Assembly: GCA_903904655.1 (NCBI GenBank)
Contig: CAIVDK010000356.1
Location: 1 to 39,884 of the forward strand
Direction: 5' to 3'
Length of the DNA stretch: 39,884 nucleotides
Origin: an uncultured delta proteobacterium
GTDB lineage: Bacteria > Desulfobacterota > Syntrophia > Syntrophales > Smithellaceae
Shown: positions 28,709 through 37,781 of the stretch, in pieces
How positions within the stretch are numbered: position 1 is the stretch's first letter
Layout of the letters: every line of letters begins with the position of its first letter
The notes under the pieces: model-generated
Database searches by the model: none
The model's input: the letters and a program-made list of their open reading frames with translations, nothing else
Told to the model about the DNA's origin: nothing
Translations under genes and position numbers: made by a program

Positions 28709-30172
28709 GTGAAAAGCATAGGTAAAAGTATTTTGATTGCGGTGTGCGTTTTTTCTCTATTGTTTCTAACGTTTTATAGCCCGTCCCCGGTTCTGGCAGC
28801 CAAAGCGGATAAAAAACCCAAGGCAGTGAAAGAGGAAGTAGCTAAGGCTTCCTTTGACGCTAAGAAAATGTCCGATATGTCCGATTTTGATCCGAACAAT
28901 CCGGTCATTCCCACGGGGGATACCATCAGAATTGCCGTCGTGATGCCGTTTTCCGGACCAGCGGCGTTGAATGGGGAAATAACCTTTCTCAACGCCCAGT
29001 GGGTGGCCCATGACATCAACAAGCGGGGCGGCATCTGGGTCGACGGCAAAAAGAAGCTGATTCAAATCATCAAGGCCGATCACATGTCCAAGCCCGATCA
29101 GGCCAAGAAGATCTGCGAACGGATGATCCTCCAGGAAAAGGTTCACGTCCTGTTCGGCACGGCCGGCAGCAACATCATGAAGGTCATGATGGAGACGGCA
29201 AATAAATACAAAGTTATCAACCATAACTTCGCCGCCCTTTCCGATGATCTCATGGATGCCACGCAGTTCAACCGTTACACCTTCATGACGACGTACGACA
29301 CCTCGTCGATCGGTCGCGGCATTGCTTATTATTTTGGGCAGATCCGAAAAAAGGAAACGAAATTCTATATCCTCTGCCAGGACTATTCCTTCGGCCATGC
29401 CATGGCAGGAGGTTTCAAGCAGGGCCTCAAAGAGTATTACCCCGAGGCACAGGTTGTCGGTGAAGACTATCACAAGCTCTTTCTGACGGATTTTGCCCCT
29501 TACCTCGAGAAGATCAAGGCCTCCGGCGCCGAAGCCGTTTATACCGGCAACTGGATTCCCGACCTCAGCAACCTCCTCAAGCAGGCGCGACAAGCCGGGA
29601 TCACGATACCTTTTGCCAACAGAATCATGGACGATCCGGCTATGCTGGCGGAGCTGGGGATTGAAGGATCGAAAGGCCTGATCAATATAACCCAGGCCGA
29701 ATACACAAATCCCTATTTCAAAACACCGGAGCAGATAAAATTTCACAAGGTGTGGACGGACCTATGGAAAAATAAATGGACCAAGCCTTACAACAATAGG
29801 CTGGTGTCCCATCCGGACGGGCAGCAGGGCTCCTATCTGATGCAGCTCTACTGGCTCATAAGCGTCATCGAACGGGCCAAGAGCACCGACCCGGAAAAGA
29901 TAATCGCCGTCTGGGAGACGGACAGCTTCAAAACCCTGAGCGGCAAGATTCTGCGGATGAGGCCCTGTGATCACAAGGTAATTCAGGATCTCTCCATCAG
30001 CGAGTTCGTGCCACCGGATCAACAGAAGGTTTCCTATAATATACCTCCTTATTACTGGTTCAACGATTGCTCCTACACGGGATATCTGAACGTCATTCCC
30101 GCTGCCAAAATCCTCCCATGGATGGATGAGAAGCTGGATCGGTGCAAGGGGAAAGATGGTTGGGGGAAATAA
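28709..30172 (+). CDS. LivK-type ABC transporter substrate-binding protein
   Basis: Signal peptide MKSIGKSILIAVCVFSLLFLTFYSPSPVLAAKA from GTG 28709 with AAGGAGG upstream; IRIAVVMPFSGPAALNGE. Confidence 0.92.
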   Translation: MKSIGKSILIAVCVFSLLFLTFYSPSPVLAAKADKKPKAVKEEVAKASFDAKKMSDMSDFDPNNPVIPTGDTIRIAVVMPFSGPAALNGEITFLNAQWVAHDINKRGGIWVDGKKKLIQIIKADHMSKPDQAKKICERMILQEKVHVLFGTAGSNIMKVMMETANKYKVINHNFAALSDDLMDATQFNRYTFMTTYDTSSIGRGIAYYFGQIRKKETKFYILCQDYSFGHAMAGGFKQGLKEYYPEAQVVGEDYHKLFLTDFAPYLEKIKASGAEAVYTGNWIPDLSNLLKQARQAGITIPFANRIMDDPAMLAELGIEGSKGLINITQAEYTNPYFKTPEQIKFHKVWTDLWKNKWTKPYNNRLVSHPDGQQGSYLMQLYWLISVIERAKSTDPEKIIAVWETDSFKTLSGKILRMRPCDHKVIQDLSISEFVPPDQQKVSYNIPPYYWFNDCSYTGYLNVIPAAKILPWMDEKLDRCKGKDGWGK

Positions 30173-30194
30173 ATCCGATACCTTAATCGCCACA

Positions 30195-30227
30195 GCGCAC
30201 CCGGAGTGAAGGTCACACCGGGTGCGC
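30195..30227 (+). terminator. GC-rich hairpin after the substrate-binding protein
   Basis: GCGCACCCGG...CCGGGTGCGC; no clear T-tract. Confidence 0.5.
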
Positions 30228-30367
30228 CGTTCCCACTCGGATGCCGTTTCCAATTTACTATAACAAGGAGGAATGAAAGGAGGTTCGGAGTAATATTAAC
30301 CCCCGGGTTACACTTTTCGTTAGAATGAAAAAGTGAGATCAGTCATCAATAGTGGACACCAAACAAT

Positions 30368-30525
30368 TTACGCTGCCAGTTGTTTTTCATAGAACCAGCG
30401 TTCAAAAGCTGCTGGTGACAAAAAGCCGAGCCTGGCCTGTTTTCTTTGTCGATTATAAAAAATCTCAATATATTCTGTTATGTCCTTTATTGCCTCTTGC
30501 CTGGTCTTATAGGCATATGCCTCCG
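30368..30525 (-). mobile_element. 3' fragment of an IS3-family transposase (OrfB C-terminus)
   Basis: Minus strand AYKTRQEAIKDITEYIEIFYNRQRKQARLGFLSPAAFERWFYEKQLAA*; adjacent end-like AGTGGACACC near 30351. Confidence 0.82.
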
Positions 30526-30575
30526 CATCTATGTCAGCAGGGCAGGCGGCAAAAATGGTTTTTCCCTGCCCGGTA

Positions 30576-31229
30576 CTAATATTTAATCATGTCAATCTTT
30601 GTCAGCACCGACTGATTCGAGACACGTGGGGCATTCACCATATTCCATGCAACATACTGCTCAGCGTAGGTACTTTCAGCAGACATCCCATCCACGGGCA
30701 CGATGACCTGCATTCCCCGGAGTGCTGCCTCGCTGGCCGTATACAGAACTGCCCCGTGCGCTGCAGTTCCTGTTACAATAACAGCTTTTATGCCTCTTCC
30801 CTTAAGAATATTCTCCAGATCTGTCCCGAGGAATTTATCGGGCCCCGATGTGACTACAGGCTCCCGCCCGAGAGGCGCCAACTCCTTTGCAATATCGGCA
30901 ACCGTTGCACCGGGGGAGAGGCTGTACACCACGAAGACACCTTTCGAGCGTGCCTCCGTAAGAAGCTTTTGAACCTTCGGAATGGAAGCAATACAGCGGG
31001 GGCGTTTTTCTGCATTACAGGTCTGCTTGTTAAAATCGAGCAGCAGAAGCGCTGTCACCTTCGGATCTACCGTCACAGATTTTAATTCCGGTGCAGAAGG
31101 AACCTTCACGGCGCTCCATTCTTCAATGATATTCTGTGCTGAGGCAGGGTAGCAAAACAGAACCATTGCACAAAAGCAAAACATTAAAAGAGCAGCTTGC
31201 CGACATGCAGTTTTTTGTATCATCTTCAT
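30576..31229 (-). CDS. Secreted isochorismatase-like hydrolase
   Basis: Signal peptide ...LFCYPASAQN; ALLLLDFNKQTC; TSGPDKFLGTDL; AVIVTGTAAHGAVLYTASEAALRG. Confidence 0.85.
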   Translation of the reverse strand: MKMIQKTACRQAALLMFCFCAMVLFCYPASAQNIIEEWSAVKVPSAPELKSVTVDPKVTALLLLDFNKQTCNAEKRPRCIASIPKVQKLLTEARSKGVFVVYSLSPGATVADIAKELAPLGREPVVTSGPDKFLGTDLENILKGRGIKAVIVTGTAAHGAVLYTASEAALRGMQVIVPVDGMSAESTYAEQYVAWNMVNAPRVSNQSVLTKIDMIKY

Positions 31230-31287
31230 TTTACTCGCCTTTCCAAATAATATGACAAAAAATATTGTTTAGGGATCAACAGGTGCT

Positions 31288-32067
31288 TCACTTATCGACT
31301 TGCATCAGTGATTGCGGTAGCGCTACGTTTGTCTTCCCGACCTTCTTGAAACGAAAATCGCATTTTTCGCGACCTTCGGCGAGGGTCATGGTCCGGCTGA
31401 GCCCCCAGCCCATCATGTCACTTACGGCCTTGTCCATGCTGCACAGATACGGTGCCAACTCCAAAGCGTTTTGCGCGCGAAGGAATTTGCAACTCGCGCA
31501 TTCGGTGTAATCGATGCCAAAGTCGAAGTCCCGGCCATTGCCTTCTACATAGGTAAGGATATATCCGCCGGGATACTTGCGCTCCTGAAATTCTGCCGCC
31601 CGCTTTTTCAGACGTCCCGAGAACCATCGGGAAAACATAAGATAACCAATCATCCGGCGCACAAACCACGGGATCGCTTTCAACGCCGCACCATTGATCG
31701 CATGGATCAGTTGCCCGGTATCTTCAAGAGTCCGGCCATTTGCTTGCATGGCCCGATATATGGCCAGATATCGACTTGCAGGAAAGAGAAATATCAGGAA
31801 AGGATTGTTGCCGCCGATATAGGGAATCTGAGGGATCAAGGTTTCATATTCCCGGCGCGACGCCATGATCAGTGCCTTGGCTTGCTCTTCACCTATGCGT
31901 GCCACAAGCATTGGACCAACGCGGGCAACCGATTTGTCAAAGTTCTTCAAGAGCTTTGATTTCCGTGAAACGTAGTTTTCGTAAACCAACAGTTCCTCCC
32001 GTCTGAACTTTAAGGACATAGACTTATAAGGCCTTGATTTGCATTTTGCAATAATATTGTTCTTCAT
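31288..32067 (-). CDS. L-2-amino-thiazoline-4-carboxylic acid hydrolase family protein
   Basis: FGIDYTECASCKFLRAQNALELAPYLCSMDKAVSDMMGWGLSRTMTLAEGREKCDFRF resembles the ATC_hydrolase family; recognition from memory. Confidence 0.7.
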   Translation of the reverse strand: MKNNIIAKCKSRPYKSMSLKFRREELLVYENYVSRKSKLLKNFDKSVARVGPMLVARIGEEQAKALIMASRREYETLIPQIPYIGGNNPFLIFLFPASRYLAIYRAMQANGRTLEDTGQLIHAINGAALKAIPWFVRRMIGYLMFSRWFSGRLKKRAAEFQERKYPGGYILTYVEGNGRDFDFGIDYTECASCKFLRAQNALELAPYLCSMDKAVSDMMGWGLSRTMTLAEGREKCDFRFKKVGKTNVALPQSLMQVDK

Positions 32068-32078
32068 CTATTCATCAC

Positions 32079-32546
32079 ATCATTGACCGGGAAGAAATTC
32101 TAAAAGCGCAGCAGAGTCAATCCTTTCCCATTTTCACTTCCCCGCTGGAGGCTGCCGCTGCGTTGAATGTCTCTCTGGCCTATTATGAACAAAAAGCGGC
32201 GCGGGACAACCGGGGCAAAACGCCAAACCATAAAATGGATCTGCGCACCGTGGCAACCATCCGGGAACGTTGCGCACGTGAAAAAGAATCCCTTTAACGG
32301 ATGAGGCTCGCGCCTGTAACAAAAAAAGAAGCCGAAGGCATGCTCAAAGAGTTGAGGGCGTATCCGCTGCTCACCGGCGCCAGAGGCAGAAAACCGGCGG
32401 ACGTTAAATCCCTTGTGGATGTCGTTTGCCGGGTGTCCGCTCTGCTTGCCGCCTGCCCGGCAATCAGCGAGATCGACCTTAATCCGGTTATTGTTCATCC
32501 AAAAGGACAAGGTGTGTCGCTGGTCGATGCGCGCGTTTTTTTCTGA
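32079..32546 (+). pseudogene. Internally deleted ADP-forming acyl-CoA synthetase
   Basis: SFPIFTSPLEAAAALNVSLAYYEQKAARDN...* (CoA-ligase-like), then after a stop RMRLAPVTKKEAEGMLKELRAYPLLTGARGRKPADVKSLVDVV...ISEIDLNPVIVHPKGQGVSLVDARVFF* (end of the ATP-grasp subunit). Confidence 0.8.
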
Positions 32547-32875
32547 GAAGAATCACGGGCGTGAATCCCCCTTTGCGGAATAAGTGAAACTAATCAATTC
32601 CCGCTTGTAGCTTTTAGGTGTCTGAGGTCGGGATCAATGCTGTAGCTTTCACCCGGCGACGTTAGGTTCTAGTGAATCTCAAAGCCTGCATAGTCGGGTT
32701 TGACCAAGCGTGGTAGGTGATGTTGCGTTTTGATGATATCCGTGCAAATGGACTGAAGCGGCGCAGTTCCCCATACAGGCGCAGGTTGTGAAATGGATGA
32801 CAGCCCGATGCGATGGTGACGGTGAGGCCGCTGTAAGGAAGACATGCAGGGGCGGCAAGATTTTTACGGGGGAAA

Positions 32876-33454
32876 TTATTTTTCATCCAACTCAGGCGTC
32901 TTACCGTTTTTCTTGTAAAAGCTTCGGTTGAGTAGTTCCCTGAATATAAAACAATCCAGGATTTGTTTTGAATATATTCTTCTGAAAGCAGGGTCTTTCA
33001 TCTTTCCGCTTAGATTTAATTCCCTGATAAAGGAAAAAATGGATGGTTCCCTCTTATTGTCGTCGGGATAGAGTATTTCGGAAAACGCCTTTACGCTCTG
33101 TCTGCGTATCAGGATTTCTCTGATGACAGCCAGGGCAGAAGGATAGGATATTTCGCCTGAAAGATATTGTCTAAGCAGCCTGCACTTGAATGCTTTGCAG
33201 ACTTTAAAGCGTCTTTTGTCATTATACAGCCTGCACAGTTTTCCCTCTTGCCAGATGCAAGGCTGCAGAAAAAACGGTTTATCCCTAACTTCAACAGATT
33301 CAACTCCCAACTGTTTCAGAAGCGTCGGGTCATCACTTTTATCAATTTTGACATGCATGAACATGCTGCCATCGCAGCATAAGCCGCATTCGATGCAGAT
33401 GTTGTTACCGTTTTCCCCATCGCAAAGCTGCGGAGTATTGGATTCATTCATCAA
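32876..33454 (-). CDS. YkgJ-like cysteine-cluster protein
   Basis: CIECGLCCDGSMF...FFLQPCIWQEGKLCRLYNDKRRFKVCKAFKC. Confidence 0.82.
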   Translation of the reverse strand: MMNESNTPQLCDGENGNNICIECGLCCDGSMFMHVKIDKSDDPTLLKQLGVESVEVRDKPFFLQPCIWQEGKLCRLYNDKRRFKVCKAFKCRLLRQYLSGEISYPSALAVIREILIRRQSVKAFSEILYPDDNKREPSIFSFIRELNLSGKMKDPAFRRIYSKQILDCFIFRELLNRSFYKKNGKTPELDEK

Positions 33455-33525
33455 TTAAAATTCTCTCGCGAAGGCATCTGATTTAACAAGTCTGTTTAAT
33501 ATAAAGGGATAAAGGAACTCTTTCA

Positions 33526-33990
33526 TCAGGCAAACGTGGCAACCACCGTATATTGCCGATGGCCTTGGCGGCCAGTCAAGATAAGGTTTCCGCAGCGAAG
33601 CCAGGCATGGGCCGCGAGCCTCTCCGGATGCGCGTCAGCTTTCGCCACGCCCAGATAAAGCGTGCCGGCGATATGGCGACGCTTCAGCATCCATTGGGCA
33701 GCCACGGCCTGCGGCAGACAGACGCTCTCCCAGGGTGTATAGTTTGCAGCCGCACAGATGGCCTGGCCCACGCTCCGCGCAAGATGCAAATCCGAAGCAC
33801 TGATTCGCGCATCCGCCTCATGCATATGCCTGCCCAACGAGACGGCCAGCCACTTAAACGGTAGGGCAAGCACGGCCAGACGCGCAACGCCCAACAGCAA
33901 AAAGGCTTCCAGCAACAATATCCGCTCGGCGCGGGTGCGGCGGCGCCATTTGGCGAGGACATCCCGAAAAGATTTGAACCATGTTGTCAT
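33526..33990 (-). CDS. Lasso peptide biosynthesis B2 protein (transglutaminase-like leader peptidase)
   Basis: ESVCLPQAVAAQWMLKRRHIAGTLYLGVAKADAHPERLAAHAWLRCGNLILTG: Cys and His motifs of the B2/Transglut_core3 family. Confidence 0.93.
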   Translation of the reverse strand: MTTWFKSFRDVLAKWRRRTRAERILLLEAFLLLGVARLAVLALPFKWLAVSLGRHMHEADARISASDLHLARSVGQAICAAANYTPWESVCLPQAVAAQWMLKRRHIAGTLYLGVAKADAHPERLAAHAWLRCGNLILTGRQGHRQYTVVATFA

Positions 33991-34056
33991 ATTAGCATTA
34001 TGAATAATCAGTACAACCTTGCCATTTTCATCTTTTTAAAAGGTTTCCAAGGGCTA

Positions 34057-35097
34057 TTAGCTTTTAGCCCAGACATGATTCAGAAATCCACATATCTTTT
34101 CGGCTTTTTTGAGCCGCTCGACATGTTCCGGCGGATCGAGACAAGCGGCGTCTCGAAGCAGGCGGACCATGTCATCGTGATCCATGATCCGGAATTTCAA
34201 TAAATCCATGGCATTTTTGTTGCCACTCATTCTGCCGATGGATGTAGAAATCTGCTGCAGGTTCTCTTTATCCAACGGATTTCCAAGGGATCCGGCATCG
34301 AGGGCGTCGAACATGGTTTGGAACCTCGTAGAAATATTTAACCTGGCCATATACATGTTTGTATCAACGGCAAGAGCCCCTTTGGTCTTGGAACGAACAA
34401 AGGAAGGGAAATAGGGAAAAACTATCGGGAAGCAGTTGTTGAGAAATGGCGTCACCTGATGGTAATCCGCCTTGATCCCCATGTATTCCTTGTACGAATG
34501 GATGTCATGGAAACCGGAATCCCTAAGCAAGGCATGGTCTATTTTGGGATTATGCACAGAAACGGTGTCATTGGAAATATCAAAGAAATAGTCTCCGGCC
34601 TGGAATGCCGTTTGAAAGTACATGTTTTTGTACGCTCCCCAAATAACTTGAAATATCCCCCCCGAGGAAATAAAGGTTTGGAACCGGGAAAACCCTTCTG
34701 TTTGCGGCAGGAAGCTTTCCTTCGTCAGGAGGCGCCATACCATTCTTGTTATGGTCGTACAACTCCCGATCGGGTAATTTGTTAAATTTTCCGGCGACAG
34801 CCTCTTTAAAAAAGGATCAACCGCTGCCTGAAGCATCGGGCCATAAAAAACATGGGGGGTGTCAATGGACGGTGTCTGAAGGTTTTCTATGGGGGCGTCA
34901 TACTGGCGAAGCGAGAAATCGTTGACCGCCATGTCGATGGCCTCGCGCAACAGATTAAAATCAAGAATGATTGAGGAAAGATGGGGGATGATATGGGTAC
35001 GGGTCAACCGTTCCTGAACCGAATTCACCGGGGTGATTCTCTGGCTACTCAGGTATGCCTCTACAGATTGTTTCTTTATGCTGTTTAGTAAGGGCAT
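34057..35097 (-). CDS. Uncharacterised protein inside the lasso locus
   Basis: 346-aa ORF collinear with the neighbouring biosynthetic genes; family not recognised. Confidence 0.75.
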   Translation of the reverse strand: MPLLNSIKKQSVEAYLSSQRITPVNSVQERLTRTHIIPHLSSIILDFNLLREAIDMAVNDFSLRQYDAPIENLQTPSIDTPHVFYGPMLQAAVDPFLKRLSPENLTNYPIGSCTTITRMVWRLLTKESFLPQTEGFSRFQTFISSGGIFQVIWGAYKNMYFQTAFQAGDYFFDISNDTVSVHNPKIDHALLRDSGFHDIHSYKEYMGIKADYHQVTPFLNNCFPIVFPYFPSFVRSKTKGALAVDTNMYMARLNISTRFQTMFDALDAGSLGNPLDKENLQQISTSIGRMSGNKNAMDLLKFRIMDHDDMVRLLRDAACLDPPEHVERLKKAEKICGFLNHVWAKS

Positions 35098-35187
35098 AAA
35101 AACCTATTCATAAAAGGATGGACGGAGAACGGGCGTTGTCACAACGATCCGAGCGGCAAGTTTCTCCGGTTTGCTTCATTTTTATCA

Positions 35188-36048
35188 TCAGTAAATAATC
35201 TTCCCATTTTCATCCAGATACCCGAAACGGCGCATGACCTCCCGATGGTCATCCACGATCCGCTTCGCTTGTGTTTCGTTCAGTTCCTCGCGCCATGAAC
35301 CGATCTGCCCTTTTCGGAAAAAGCGGCTGGACGCCGAGTTTTTTTCGCGGAAGCCCTCCGCCTCTTCCAGTTGCTGCACGACATCGAACAAACTGAAATC
35401 AATCGCCTTTGAAATCTGCTCCCGGGTGTAGTCAAGGCCGGCAAAGCGGATGGCCTTGGTGAAGGTTTCCAGGGGTTGCGATTTCATGTCTTCATAGCGC
35501 AGCAGGCAGACGGGAAACGGGGCGGAATCCACCCAGCTCAAAATATGATTACTCCAGGAAAGCAGTTTCTGGCGCAACTGATTGTGCAGCCGGTCGGGCT
35601 TTCCGCAAAAGGCAAAGGCTTTATCGGCCATGCGGGTTATGGAGGTATCATAGTCCGATCCATTATGATGGGCAAAAGAAACCGCCACATCCAGGGGATT
35701 GCGGATGAAATAGAGCGCCCCGCCCGTGGCAGCATGCGGAATCAAGGACATGTTGTCCGCCACATCGGTATAGGCATCGTGGATTTTCATAAAGAGCTGT
35801 TCCGTAGCGTTTTCAGCAAGGTGGATATAGAGTTCCGGGCGCAACCGGTCAATCTCGTCAGCGGTCAGGTCGGAGGCTTCGAAACCCATATTGTTGTCGA
35901 AGACACCCCTTGCGCTCGCGATGGGCGTACTTTCCAGCTCGTTGATACTTGCCGGTGTATCCGCATCGCGCAAAAGATTGGTCAGAAAGACGCGAAACCA
36001 GGTGTTTCCGGATTTCGGGTAGGAGGCGAGCCAGATGATGCCTTTCAT
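35188..36048 (-). CDS. PAPS-dependent sulfotransferase
   Basis: N-terminal WLASYPKSGNTWFRVFL (5'-PSB) and LYFIRNPLDVAVSFAHH (3'-PB); C-terminal RKGQIGSWREEL. Confidence 0.93.
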   Translation of the reverse strand: MKGIIWLASYPKSGNTWFRVFLTNLLRDADTPASINELESTPIASARGVFDNNMGFEASDLTADEIDRLRPELYIHLAENATEQLFMKIHDAYTDVADNMSLIPHAATGGALYFIRNPLDVAVSFAHHNGSDYDTSITRMADKAFAFCGKPDRLHNQLRQKLLSWSNHILSWVDSAPFPVCLLRYEDMKSQPLETFTKAIRFAGLDYTREQISKAIDFSLFDVVQQLEEAEGFREKNSASSRFFRKGQIGSWREELNETQAKRIVDDHREVMRRFGYLDENGKIIY

Positions 36049-36953
36049 GACAAGAACCTCGCCTCCACCATGTCCATCAATTCATCGAGTAAAAAACCCT
36101 TGTCCGGCCGGACGGTTCGGTAAACGGCGGCATGGGCCGCAACGGCCGCGCATTGCCGGAAATGATCCTTTTTCCCGCCCAGCCCTTCCAGAAAGCGTCG
36201 GCGGTAGGTGTTGTCGAGGAGGGGATCGATCTTCCCGGCACCCTTCAAAGTGGTGATTTCCATTTTATCCGTATTGGTCATTTCCAGGATGAATACGGAT
36301 TTTATCGGAACAGGGGTATTTGAGAAGCCATCCGCGGGCAGAAAATACTTCTCCAGGTCCTTGCCCCAGCGGACGCTTTTGAGGGTGTTCTTATCGGCAT
36401 TTATTTTTTTGAGGACATCAGCCCATAACTTCAACCGGGGAAACCCGGGGATCACTAACGGATGCCCATTATCCGTCGTGATCGCACAAACGTCATCGGC
36501 CAGAAAGGCGTAGCCACGTCGATGAAACCCCGCGGCCAGCGTGGACTTGCCGATTCCGGAAGGTCCGGAAAAAATGATACTCCCCCCGTTCACCGCAATG
36601 GCGCCGGCATGGAGCGCCAGAATGTTTCGCTGGTGGAGGAGCGCACCCATGGCCGAACCCATTAAAAAGACGAGGATATCGTCTTCATTGGCCCCGGCTT
36701 CCGGCAGGATGGTGATGCGGCAGCCTTCCTGCACATGATAGCGGGCGACGCCATCCACCCGCAGCAGAAACTCTCCCGGATCCGCCTGGAAACGCACGCC
36801 TTTGAATTTGGGATTCTTCAGGGCTTCGGGCGCTTCGCCGTAGGTAATAACCACATCCGGATCGGTATCAGGCCGGGGATCAAGAACGGGTGTGGCCGGC
36901 AAGGAAATAACAGAGGTGATTTCCAATCCAAAAATATGATATGTATCATCCAT
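36045..36953 (-). CDS. HPr kinase-like protein, candidate lasso-peptide kinase
   Basis: P-loop IIFSGPSGIGKSTLAAGFHRRGYAFLADDVCAI. 4-nt overlap with the sulfotransferase. Start set to ATG 36953 (MDDTYHIFGLEI) rather than the TTG at 36995, which lies in the repeat. Confidence 0.88.
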   Translation of the reverse strand: MDDTYHIFGLEITSVISLPATPVLDPRPDTDPDVVITYGEAPEALKNPKFKGVRFQADPGEFLLRVDGVARYHVQEGCRITILPEAGANEDDILVFLMGSAMGALLHQRNILALHAGAIAVNGGSIIFSGPSGIGKSTLAAGFHRRGYAFLADDVCAITTDNGHPLVIPGFPRLKLWADVLKKINADKNTLKSVRWGKDLEKYFLPADGFSNTPVPIKSVFILEMTNTDKMEITTLKGAGKIDPLLDNTYRRRFLEGLGGKKDHFRQCAAVAAHAAVYRTVRPDKGFLLDELMDMVEARFLS

Positions 36954-36969
36954 GTGTAATCTGGTCCTA

Positions 36970-37417
36970 TCTCGAACATCTGAATTAATTGACAATTGAT
37001 CACGCGATACTGTTTAGCCTGGTCGGGCAATATATACCGGATCGCTTTGTTCTCCGGCTGATTTGGCAATATCTTAAACGCACGGTTTATGAACGACTGG
37101 CTGATTATTGCCCCGAAGCGGTGGAAATTGCGGAAGGCGGTTTGTCTGGTAAATCATGTCCTGAAAAGCATGAAGTTGGAAAAACATCTGGACAAAACCT
37201 TTATCGGCAGGGCGTCAAAAGGATTTGATTTTTTAGGCTACCACCTTTCACCCGGAGGCTAAGCTGTTGCCGCCGGAACCATCCACCATCACATCGAACG
37301 TCTTGACCGGCTTATGAGCAGGGTTCGTCTCCGTGCCGCATCGGGCAATACACAAGACGGTGGTGGGCGTGGGTTGCTACTTATCTTGTGTTTTCCAGGA
37401 CTGCTCCAACGGGATTG
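36970..37417 (+). pseudogene. Reverse-transcriptase fragment, copy 1 (internally deleted, frameshifted)
   Basis: TIDHAILFSLVGQYIPDRFVLRLIWQYLKRTVY in one frame, then ARFMNDWLIIAPKRWKLRKAVCLVNHVLKSMKLEKHLDKTFIGRASKGFDFLGYHLSPGG in another, then YEQGSSPCRIGQYTRRWWAWV. Confidence 0.88.
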
Positions 37418-37601
37418 GCTCATTTTCACTTGACGCCCTCCGTAGGTGTGCAGAGGCCAAAGGACTCTGTGTCGCGATTGTAGTTCGGGCTTACCATGTG
37501 TCACGGGCCATCGGCGGCCCGAACCTGTCGGCCCCCGCGGCCTTCCTTGTGTCCCTCCCTCCACCTGTGGGCATGGCGAGGCCATCTTTCTTTTGTGAGT
37601 A

Positions 37602-37781
37602 TCAAGAGCCCTGGTGTGTTGACTCATACTCGGCTTGACCGGGCTTGGCGCCGCTCAGTGTTTGTCTGTTTTGAAGTTTTATTAGAGTTGGTCGTCTCCA
37701 CTCGGGTTGTCCGCTTGGTGGCAGTCCGGATAGGATCGGTCGCTCGTCATTGTGTTCTACGTTGGTTGTTTTGGTTTTCAT
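37602..37781 (-). CDS. Candidate lasso peptide precursor 1 (59 aa)
   Basis: RBS AGGAGAG-ACTTATA-ATG; MKTKTTNVEHNDERPILSGLPPSGQPEWRRPTLIKLQNRQTL|SGAKPGQAEYESTHQGS. Leader spacing PxL...T-x-| as in paeninodin-type leaders; Glu9. Absent from the ORF track. Confidence 0.8.
   Translation of the reverse strand: MKTKTTNVEHNDERPILSGLPPSGQPEWRRPTLIKLQNRQTLSGAKPGQAEYESTHQGS

Noticed and set aside
28766-29746. 326-aa minus-strand ORF
   Set aside because: Antisense to the substrate-binding protein gene, which has signal peptide and RBS.
32655-32680. Integron attC-like core (GTTAGGT)
   Set aside because: Isolated 7-bp match; no complementary inverse core or integrase seen.
32662-32886. 74-aa minus ORF (MKNNFPRKNLAAPACLPYSG...)
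   Set aside because: No recognisable family or clear RBS; sits in decayed intergenic sequence.
37289-37627. Minus-strand 112-aa ORF below precursor 1 as another precursor (contains HGKPELQ and HTYGG)
   Set aside because: No acidic residue at core positions 7-9 after any plausible cleavage site, and it runs into antisense RT sequence.
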